In this document: piece after piece, positions 56,464-64,000 of the stretch
Layout: every line of letters begins with the position of its first letter
How positions within the stretch are numbered: position 1 is the stretch's first letter
Assembly (NCBI GenBank): GCA_928212115.1
Contig: CAKMRJ010001112.1
Span: 407,078,627-407,142,626 of the forward strand
Direction of reading: 5' to 3'
Origin: Lactuca virosa
Taxonomy: Eukaryota; Streptophyta; Magnoliopsida; Asterales; Asteraceae
Length of the DNA stretch: 64,000 nucleotides
The notes under the pieces: generated by a model
Seen by the model: only the letters and a program-made list of their open reading frames with translations
Told to the model about the DNA's origin: nothing
Databases searched by the model: none
Translations under genes and position numbers: made by a program

Positions 56464-57016
56464 GTTATGATTAACTTAAGAATATTAAATTTCGATCAAA
56501 ATGTAGTAAAACTCGGATTCGGTAAGATTTTTTTTTTGTTTTTTTTAGTATGAAGGGGGAATTGGCCCAAAAAGTATTGGGTCAAGATGACATATGCAAC
56601 AGTAGATTCAATGGCCCACACATTTTTTATTTGAAAAGAAAAGAATGAAGTTAAAAGGGTTCTCGTCAAAAATGGATTTCGGGTGCTATTAAAGGGTATG
56701 ATTTCCGGAGAAAAAAAAACAAGAGGTTGGCTAAAAAGACATCCTATTTTACCATATAGACAACATGACTAGTTATTTAACTATTTTTATTGGTTGAAAC
56801 TACATTGTTTTCTGAAAAAATTAATTATAAATAGTTAACCGAAAAATTAGTTATAAGTAGCTAACCATAGGTTGACTTTTGATAAAGGATGTCCTTAAGA
56901 TTTTTATTTAACAACATCCAAAAATAAACCTAAACAAAAATAACCGAGTAACAATCTTAGATATATAAGATATATAGATAATTGATAATTGTTCAATAAT
57001 GATCGACCAACCTCTT
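56464..57016. other. Upstream region of the PPR gene
   Basis: This is AT-rich with short A and T runs and no repeat that stands out. Possible TATA-like text (GATATATAGATAATTG, near 56968) lies about 240 bp upstream of the ATG. No gene is visible. Confidence 0.5.
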
Positions 57017-57083
57017 CTCACTCCAACGTCCAAATTAGAAAACCTAACATATGCTGACTGCCTCACTCCAACGTCCAAACTAG
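57017..57083 (+). promoter_or_regulatory. Direct repeat in the PPR gene 5' region
   Basis: CTCACTCCAACGTCCAAA(T/C)TAG occurs at 57017-57038 and 57062-57083, 45 bp apart and nearly identical. It lies 125-190 bp before the ATG, in the likely 5' UTR or core promoter; function is unknown. Confidence 0.7.
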
Positions 57084-57208
57084 TTAGTAGTTAATTACAA
57101 GACTAGCCCCGAAGTGAAGTGTTATCTACTTTTACTTCTTGTGTGCTGAGGAAAGTCGATAAGGCTTTTCCCCAACGGAAACCCCCCAAGGATTTCAAGA
57201 ATTCAGAA

Positions 57209-59260
57209 ATGGCATACACATACGGCTTCTGCTCTTCGCCTTCCATTTCCTTCAATCAAAGAAGCTTCAATCACAGTATCGTCTCTCAATCAAGAACACC
57301 CCAACTCCGAATCACTCAGATTTCTTTACAAGACTCAGTTTCTGAAGTAACCCACAACTTAGATCCTAAAATTTCAACTCTATCTCCAGTAACAGATGAT
57401 AAAAAGAGAAGTTATATCTGGGTCAACCCCAAAAACCCGAAAGCTTCACACTTTAGGAAAAAGTCGTATGAATCAAGGTACTCTTCTCTCATCAATGTAG
57501 CAGAATCACTAAATTCATGTTTGCCAGCTGAAGAAGACGTCTTTAACATACTGAATAGCAATTTAGGCAGTAAACTAGGAGAACAAGACGGTGTTATTAT
57601 TCTCAACAACATGTCGAACCCTCAATCAGCACGTATGGTGCTCAAATACTTTCAGGAAAGATGTAATTTAAATAGGGAAACCATTCTTTACAATGTGACA
57701 TTGAAAGTTTTCCGAAAGTCTAAAGATTTGGTTGGTGCAGAGAAACTGTTCGCTGAAATGCTTCAAAGAGGCATTACACCTGATAATGTTACATTTTCAA
57801 CTATTATTGGGTGTGCAAGGTTCCGTTCTTTACCTACTAAAGCTGTGGAGTGGTTTGAGAGAATGCCAGAGTTTGGAATCCAACCAGATAATGTTACATA
57901 TGCAGTGATGATTGATTGTTATGGGAGAGTTGGGAATGTAGACATGGCATTAAGATTATATGATCGTTCAAGAACCGAAAAATGGCGAGTTGACACTGTA
58001 ACATTCACAACAATCATCAAAATATACGGGTCAACAGGGAATTTCGATGGGTGTTTGACTGTTTTTGAGGAAATGAAAGCTCTTGGTGTTAAACCTAACT
58101 TAGTTTGTTACAACACTTTGTTGGATGCCATGGGAAGAGCCAAAAGACCATGGCTTGTTAAGTCAATCTATCAGCAAATTCTAAGTGATGGATTAACACC
58201 TGGTTGGGCAACATATGCTTCTCTCATTCGTGCATATGGAAAATCTCGTTATGGAGATGATGCTATTAATGTCTACAAAGAGATGAAATCAAAAGGATTT
58301 GAATTAAACAATGTTCTTTACAACACCCTTTTGTCTATGTGTGCTGACATCGGTTTCATCGATGAAGCTCTTGAGATTTTCAATGACATTAAAAGCTCCA
58401 CAAATTGTCAACCCGATAGTTGGAACTTTTCATCATTAATCACAATCTTTTCATGTTGTGGAAAAGTCAAAGAAGCCGAAGCAACACTAAAGGAAATGAT
58501 CGAAGCAGGGTTTGACCCGAATATATACGTTTTGACCTCATTAATTCAATGCTACGGGAAAGTCAACCGAACAGATGATGTGGTCAACACATTTGATAAA
58601 ATCATAGAGCTTGATATCACCCCAGATGAACGTTCTTGTGGGTGTCTTCTCAATGTCATGACACAAACTCCTAAACAAGATCTTCATAAGCTTACTAAAT
58701 GCATTCAAAAGGCGAATCCAAAACTTGGGAATTTGGTCACACTTTTGGTTGATTCAAATATTGAAGATGAATCTTTCAAGAATGAAGCTAGTGAAATACT
58801 TGGTGACATTGGAGATGATGTAAGGAAAGCATATTGCAATTGCTTGATTGATCTTTGTATTAATCTTGATCAATTGGAGAAAGCTTGTGACTTGTTGGAT
58901 TTGGGGATTAGGGTTGGGATATATAGTGATATACAGACGAAATCGAGCACAAATTGGTGTTTGAATTTGAAGAGTCTTTCATTAGGGGCAGCTTTGACTG
59001 CATTACATATATGGATGAATGATTTGAGCAAAGCTATTGAAGAGGGAGAAGAGTTGCCACCTTTGCTTGGGATTAATACGGGTCATGGGAAACATAAGTA
59101 TTCTGAAAAAGGATTGGCTGGAGGTGTTGAGTCACATCTGAAGGAGTTAAGTGCTCCTTTTCATGAGAGTTCTGAAAAAGTTGGATGGTTTTTGACTACT
59201 AAAGTTGCTGTTAAGTCATGGTTGGAAGGTAGACGTGTCAATGCAATGGCTGTGTTTTGA
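57209..59260 (+). CDS. SVR7: Chloroplast PPR-SMR protein, SVR7/ATP4-like
   Basis: This single-exon gene encodes 683 residues. The ATG at 57209 (MAYTYGFCSSPS) is chosen because the open frame upstream has no ATG, only GTG at 57119. The Ser/Arg-rich, acid-poor N-terminus of about 50-60 residues looks like a chloroplast transit peptide. From about residue 155 to 480 there are roughly nine pentatricopeptide repeats, seen as 35-residue cycles such as 'PDNVTFSTIIGCARF', 'PDNVTYAVMIDCYGRVGN', 'PNLVCYNTLLDAMGRA' and 'LNNVLYNTLLSMCADIG'; such repeats bind RNA one base each. The C-terminus (about 585-672) is an SMR domain with 'LSLGAALTALHIWMNDL' and the 'INTGHGKHKYSEKGL' TGHG loop. Family knowledge: SVR7 in Arabidopsis and ATP4 in maize support translation of plastid ATP synthase mRNAs (atpB/E). 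Paralogue SOT1/PPR53 is the main alternative. No defect is seen. Confidence 0.9.
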   Translation: MAYTYGFCSSPSISFNQRSFNHSIVSQSRTPQLRITQISLQDSVSEVTHNLDPKISTLSPVTDDKKRSYIWVNPKNPKASHFRKKSYESRYSSLINVAESLNSCLPAEEDVFNILNSNLGSKLGEQDGVIILNNMSNPQSARMVLKYFQERCNLNRETILYNVTLKVFRKSKDLVGAEKLFAEMLQRGITPDNVTFSTIIGCARFRSLPTKAVEWFERMPEFGIQPDNVTYAVMIDCYGRVGNVDMALRLYDRSRTEKWRVDTVTFTTIIKIYGSTGNFDGCLTVFEEMKALGVKPNLVCYNTLLDAMGRAKRPWLVKSIYQQILSDGLTPGWATYASLIRAYGKSRYGDDAINVYKEMKSKGFELNNVLYNTLLSMCADIGFIDEALEIFNDIKSSTNCQPDSWNFSSLITIFSCCGKVKEAEATLKEMIEAGFDPNIYVLTSLIQCYGKVNRTDDVVNTFDKIIELDITPDERSCGCLLNVMTQTPKQDLHKLTKCIQKANPKLGNLVTLLVDSNIEDESFKNEASEILGDIGDDVRKAYCNCLIDLCINLDQLEKACDLLDLGIRVGIYSDIQTKSSTNWCLNLKSLSLGAALTALHIWMNDLSKAIEEGEELPPLLGINTGHGKHKYSEKGLAGGVESHLKELSAPFHESSEKVGWFLTTKVAVKSWLEGRRVNAMAVF

Positions 59261-60454
59261 CTAGTCAATGTTCTTGATCCTCTTTTATTTGTTGATTAGC
59301 TCATGCTCTTGAGATTTTTGTAGTGATGAGTTTTTGTATCTATTGAATGTTATGAAATGGTTATTGTAATTTCTTTGAATCTTGTAGTGGTTTTACTTTC
59401 ATTAAAGGGTGAAATATAGAAAAAACAGTTGTAGTTTCACCTTTTTATTGATTTAGCTACTTAATTGTTTTGGTATTAGTTACATCATTATACATTTTTC
59501 GACCGTTTAAAAAGTTTTTTTTTTCTTCAATTACCGGGTTTGAAAAAGATTAAAATACAGAAAAACATAATGTACTTTCCTCATTAGATTTAGCCAATGA
59601 AATGTTTTATTATACTTATTATAATGATAGTCTAATGATTAAATCGATAAATTGATGAAAGTATGTTTTTATTTTTTTTTAATTTAATATCAAATCAAAA
59701 CCTGATAAAATGATGAAAGTATTTTTTTTTTTTTTTCCTTTTTGGTATTTTACCTTGATATCAAATCAAAACCTGGTAACCAAAGGAAAAAGTGTTTTTT
59801 TTTTTTTTTTTTTAATTCTAAAACTATAATGGTTCAATCACTACAAAATAGTTAAAGTGGCAAAATTGATAAGATGATGAAAATTCAAGGTTTATTTTGT
59901 CTCTGTTGCCTTGATATCAAAACGGGATAAACGGTCTATTTAAAAGTAAAAAAGTGTAACGACTTAATTACTATAGAATAGAAATAGTTAACTGACTAAA
60001 TCGATAAAATTGCAAACATACAAGTGTTTTTTTTTCTTCTTTTTTTTATTTTTCCCTTTATTAAAAGCATATTCTATCTTGAAGATGAACATATCATCCA
60101 TATAAAAACACTCAGCTTCACGTTTGACTTATCTGTATTTTAAATACTACTTAAAGGGAGGCAACTTGTAGGTTTCTTGCATTTAGAATTGGTATAATTA
60201 CCTAGTGATTGACTTTCCATAAAAATTAATAATGTATAATCATATAAAAAAGAAAAATTGAAAGTCAACCTAAATTAGACTTAACCCCTCATGTGACATT
60301 GATATGTTAAAGAAACTATATCACATTAAAGTCAAACCTAAGTGATATGCACGTTTAGCTTCCTTTAACTTGACTTATATACATACATCATGCATATAAA
60401 TGTATATATACAAACAAGTCCTCAAGAGTCTTGAACATTAAGATCAATTCCACC
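59261..60454 (+). other. Intergenic region with T-runs and a degenerate repeat
   Basis: It holds the 3' end of the PPR gene and the promoter of the DUF4228 gene. A phrase GATATCAAATCAAAACCTG(A/G)TAA occurs at about 59687 and 59757 and, worn, at 59911, each near a run of 12-18 T. A W-box core TTGAC (60370-60374), CATGCAT (60388-60394) and a TATA-like TATAAA (60395-60400) lie about 60-85 bp before the DUF4228 ATG; these are common elements and only suggestive. Confidence 0.6.
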
Positions 60455-60841
60455 ATGGGTAACTGCATAAACTGTATGCACTCTCAGAAGAAAATCAATG
60501 TTCTGGTGTCTAATGGAGGAGAAGAAAAGGTTAAGGCCTTAACTAAAGTTAAGAAGTTAACCCATGGTCCATACCCGGGTTATAATCTGGTGCACTACGC
60601 CCACCCTAACTCACCAATGCCCCCCAACGCCAAGCTTCTTCCTGCAGAGGTTTATATTCTTATTCCACAAAAGGAGAAGGAATCACAAAAAGTGAAGATT
60701 GTTGTAACTAGGAAGCAACTGGAGCTTTTGGTTAAAGATGCTAATAAGGACTTCAAGATCAGCAAAATTAATCCTGTATTTTCTTGGAATGGAGTTAGAT
60801 CTCAAAAATGGCAACCATCTTTGGCTACTATTCAAGAGTAG
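60455..60841 (+). CDS. Small DUF4228 (PADRE-type) protein with N-myristoylation signal
   Basis: This is a single-exon gene of 128 residues. The ATG at 60455 sits in a good plant context (CACCATGGG); the only extension upstream uses non-ATG codons. The protein starts MGNCINCMHSQKK: Gly2 fits N-myristoylation, and Cys4 and Cys7 could be palmitoylated, so plasma-membrane anchoring is likely. The DUF4228 core is recognisable: 'INVLVSNGGEEKV' (residues ~16-28), 'GPYPGYNLVHYAHPNSPMPP' (~40-59), 'LLPAEVYILIPQK' (~64-76, the most conserved strand and turn), and a C-terminal segment with basic 'VTRKQLELLVKD'. Family knowledge: members are small plant proteins of unknown biochemistry, many induced by stress or pathogens. 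Length is normal for the shorter group. Confidence 0.85.
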   Translation: MGNCINCMHSQKKINVLVSNGGEEKVKALTKVKKLTHGPYPGYNLVHYAHPNSPMPPNAKLLPAEVYILIPQKEKESQKVKIVVTRKQLELLVKDANKDFKISKINPVFSWNGVRSQKWQPSLATIQE

Positions 60842-61266
60842 ATTTTATTTTTGTTTGTTTAAAATGAAAATATTAATCTTTAGAAGCTTTTTTGTAGTCT
60901 TATGTCAATTCCAAGTATAAATCATGTTATCTCTTTGAGCAAAACAAATTGGGCTCTTATGTTAGCCCACTAGCAGTCCACTGTCTACTTGATTTACATC
61001 TCACATGATGCTTTTGGTGCAAGACAGTGTAAACCAGCTTGCAGGTTGTTGGAAAAATAACAAGCGAAATTTCATAATTTCATAATGTAAAGTATATAAT
61101 TCCAAATGTCCAATCATCATAAATTAACTCACTCCATATTACAAAACAACACCTTAAAATTGTTTAAATAAATATTTACACATGTTATTAAACACAAAAA
61201 CGCATAAAAAGGTATAATAATAATCACAATAAGTTACGAAGCCCCAATGATTCCATAAGTGAGCCT
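60842..61266. other. Region between two convergent genes
   Basis: This is about 425 bp between the DUF4228 stop and the MAP70 stop, so it must hold both 3' UTRs. AATAAATA on the minus-strand side (complement near 61165-61172) could help MAP70 polyadenylation. No further gene is visible. Confidence 0.6.
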
Positions 61267-64000
61267 TCAAGATGTTTTTGCAGCCCTGAAACTAATGGTG
61301 GAAATAGAAAAGATCGGTTAATAGATGAATTTTATAAAAAAAGAAAATCGGTTTTTTTTTTTTTTTTCTACCTTTTCGATGAGTTTAAGTTTCTGACTGG
61401 TTTCTGGTCATCTGTCTTTATTGATGTTGAATTCTTATCTCTTATGGATGCTTCTCTTTTCCACTTCTTTGACTCTACTTCCAGAGCTTTGACCAAGTTT
61501 TCAACCTTCTTCATTAGCACCTGAATCATTGGTTGTTGTAATAACAATAACAATAACAATAACAATAACAATAATAACGATAGTAGAAAATAACAATAAT
61601 AATATTAACAATAGTAAGGGCTAAATAGCAATGTACTTTTATTTATTTGTGTACGTATGTTGCTATTTCTTGCATTTAATAATGAGTTTTAGAGAGGAGA
61701 GAATAAAAACCTTGTTTTCTTCATCTTTCTCATTCAAACTATCTTCCTTCATCTCACAAAACTTCCTTAAACCAATCACCTCTTTCTGAAGCTTATCATA
61801 CAAAAACCCTGAAACCACATCATCATCATCAATGGTGGCACTCCGTGGTTGTCGTTCTTCACTGCCGCCACTTGCCGCCACCCTTCCCTTTACAACAATA
61901 CCTCTATTATCATCCTTAAACTTATCAAGATTCATCCCACTAGTATTTTCTAGAATCATCTCATTGTTCTCCTTTTCATCTCTATCAACAACTTTACTCC
62001 TAGAAGCCCATAAACTTTTCCTTACCAAATTATCTCCAGAATTATTATACTTCTTATTTATGCTATTTATACGCCTCACTTCACTTGAAGTTGTGGATGA
62101 AGCCCTTGGTTGTGAAGTGGATCTCTTCCTTCCTCCATTACTTGATAGAATCCCGAAAAAGTGAGTTGACTTGTCAACTCTCGGTGATCCACAAGATGAA
62201 TGCTTTAATCCATCTTCTAGTGTCTTTAATCTTAGCTTCACTTTTTCTTTAAGTTGTGCTTCACTCTTGGCTGTTCTCTCTGATATTGTTAATTTGTCCC
62301 TTAATCGTTGCATTTCTGCCTGAAAAAAATATCGTTCGACAAATTTTCAAATTTAAACACCTTTCAGACATGACATGACAAAACAGGTTGTACTGTATTA
62401 GACATGTATTGGACAAGGACTGAGCTAGATGTCACATGTATTGTTTTTAGCATTCATTGGACTGAGACTGATGTCAATGGAAAAAAAGACATAAATACCC
62501 TCTTCATTCTCATTATTGAAAATAACCGTAAAATTGTTTTTTGTGATGTAAAATAAATAGTTTGGTAAGTGTATATGTGCCTGTAGAAGCCTTCTTTCTT
62601 CAAGCCATTGCTTTACAGGCATAACCTTATCATTCTCATCCTTCCATTCATTAGCCACTGTAGTTGCAACTCGATTGGCTGAAACATTTGCTCTTGCTAA
62701 CTCCCTTTCTAATGTTCTTTTCACCTCCTACATAAAAAAAAAATCATTACTTTTTTTTATAATTTGTTATCTTAAAGCAATTTTTTGGGCAAAAAAAAAA
62801 AAAAAAACGTGTTATTACTTGTAGTTCAGAAATCTGTCGCCTGAAGTCACGAATAACATTTGCAGCAGCTCCACCAGCAAGAACAGCTTCCTCAAGTTCT
62901 TTAATGGTTTCACTTAACTTTTCAACTTCTAAAACTTTCTGACGATTTGTTTTCTCCAATATCTTATTTTCCTCCTGTATTTATGCATCAAATCAAACCA
63001 TCGCCTCTCTAAATTCTTCCTTAAACAACAATTTGAAAACAAATTAATACCTGACAAATCTCGATTTGTCTTCGCAACTCCATGTTCTGATTTTGAACAG
63101 CTTCTACAATCAAAGCTCTTTCCAAAGCACTTCTCAGAATTCTCTCTGCTTCAAGCAAAGCTGCTTCTTTTGACTTTGTGTGTCTTTCCAACACCTTTTT
63201 ATCTTCCTGTAGTACTGCAATCTGATATAAAATGGATAATAAATCAAACAATCAAGGTATATATATACAGATATAATATTATAAAAACAGAGACATGTGA
63301 GCTCTGTTTACCTCGTGTTTGTAGAGTCTAATATCGGCTTCTAGAGGAGCAATAATGGATTCAATTGGCACTGAATTGTCATCCTTTTGATTTGCATGAA
63401 CCCTTCTAAGAGTTGCTTCTGCTGCAAATTGAGCAGCAAATGCTTCTTTCTTTTCTGTTTCGAGTTTCTTGATATCCAAATTCTATATATTTTAATTGTT
63501 CAAATAAATTTAGTGGGCCATGTAACAAATACAAACTAAATAGAAAATTACTATTCACCTTTTGCTCAAGAAGGTTTTCTGTGTTTCTGATCTTATTGTC
63601 GAGTTTTTCAATAATATTTCCCATCTGAAAAACACAGAGTATATGGATTATGTTGCAAGTAATTATTCTTAGTTTATATTTAACTTGATATCGATAAATA
63701 TTTTCGTGTACCTCTTCAAGGGATTTCTCCTTCATGACATCAGCAGCTTTCAGTGCTTTGATTTCACTTTGAGCAAAACCCAACTCGCGATCCTTATCTG
63801 TGAAGCAAAATGGAGAGGAACATTAGAAAATGATGTAGTCTTTATAATTCAAATTATTTTGTGCCACGAATAAGAATAAGTGTTAAATATTTCAGTGTAT
63901 TATGTCGACTTAAAGAATAAAAAAGTGAAGTAATGAACCTTTGAGCATGTTCTGCAGTTTGTTGAGCTCCAAGACAACAGGGTCAGGTTGAGCAAGAAGA
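61267..64000 (-). CDS. MAP70.5: Microtubule-associated protein MAP70, most like MAP70-5 (5' end outside window)
   Basis: Coding exons on the minus strand, from the phases: 63939-64000 (partial), 63712-63797, 63559-63624, 63312-63482, 63051-63221, 62819-62974, 62581-62727, 61711-62319, 61372-61520, and probably 61267-61285. All join in frame, giving about 540 visible residues. The protein is a long coiled coil: 'QPDPVVLELNKLQNMLK', 'AAQFAAEATLRRVHANQKDD', 'LTKSKEAALLEAER'-type text (here HTKSKEAALLEAERILRSAL), 'LRRQIEICQEENKILEKTNR', 'LEEAVLAGGAAANVIRDF', 'VANEWKDENDKVMPVKQWLE' and 'EMQRLRDKLTISERTAKSEA'. A Ser/Arg-rich, acidic variable region in the 609-bp exon precedes the tail. Family knowledge: plant-only MAP70 proteins bind cortical microtubules; MAP70-5 acts with MAP70-1 in xylem secondary-wall patterning. 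The intron after 62581 has a GC donor. The N-terminus is missing. MAP70-1 to -4 are the alternatives. Confidence 0.9.
61541..61578. repeat. (AATAAC)n microsatellite in a MAP70 intron
   Basis: About six AATAAC units lie just upstream, in the gene's sense, of the exon ending at 61520. Confidence 0.9.

Noticed and set aside
57119..57208. 30-codon N-terminal extension of the PPR protein
   Set aside because: It would need a GTG start; the first ATG in frame is 57209 and gives a sensible transit peptide.
60431..60454. Eight-residue extension of the DUF4228 protein
   Set aside because: It begins at TTG; the ATG at 60455 has a good context and exposes the MGNC myristoylation start.
61832..62164. 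110-codon plus-strand frame over MAP70
   Set aside because: It is antisense to the large MAP70 exon and has no domain.

Overview
This is plant nuclear DNA: spliced genes with GT-AG introns, a chloroplast-type PPR-SMR gene, a plant-specific MAP70 gene, and dense LTR retrotransposons primed by initiator tRNA-Met. The recurrent LTR motif ACTCGNCGAGT and the AT-rich Copia leaders suggest an Asteraceae genome, perhaps lettuce-like; that is an impression, not something the window proves. About 50 kb on the left is a nest of retrotransposons, and about 14 kb on the right is gene-bearing.

The nest was resolved by matching LTR ends and target-site duplications (TSDs). Names used here, outermost first: X = minus-strand Copia whose 5' LTR is split (3541-4035 and 49929-50252). 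Y = minus-strand Copia 6551-49923 inside the X LTR (TSD TCCAG). Inside Y sit W = plus-strand Copia 11000-19056 (TSD CAAAT, in Y gag) and G1 = plus-strand Gypsy 19971-48166 (TSD GTTAA/TTTAA, in the Y leader). Inside the G1 5' LTR sits G2 = minus-strand Gypsy 20779-37041 (TSD CATTT), and inside the G2 3' LTR sits V = minus-strand Copia 21748-29382 (TSD ATTTC). A solo LTR, S (38894-42118, TSD GGTAT), lies in the G1 interior. The deepest chain is X>Y>G1>G2>V. At the left edge are C1 (3' end of a Copia, 1-2139) and G3 (Gypsy LTR, 2140-3506). Z (4716-6390), a truncated Copia, sits between two 0.8-kb direct repeats that arose by duplication.

No element is intact. G2 keeps the most complete coding set (gag, protease, RT, RNase H, integrase, chromodomain tail), but carries five in-frame stops and two frameshifts. 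W has a nearly open RT-RNase H, but broken gag and integrase. Y lost its nucleocapsid, RT core and RNase H core. G1 lost most of pol. V is almost non-coding.

From 50253 to 57208 there are older remnants: two hAT-like MITEs with 8-bp TSDs, a Copia gag fragment and a diverged Gypsy-type LTR. Three host genes follow: a PPR-SMR gene most like SVR7/ATP4 (57209-59260, +), a small DUF4228 gene with an N-myristoylation start (60455-60841, +), and MAP70, most like MAP70-5 (61267 to beyond 64000, -), with nine or ten exons visible. The host genes have no evident functional link to one another. I found no new enzyme system; the notable content is the genome architecture.
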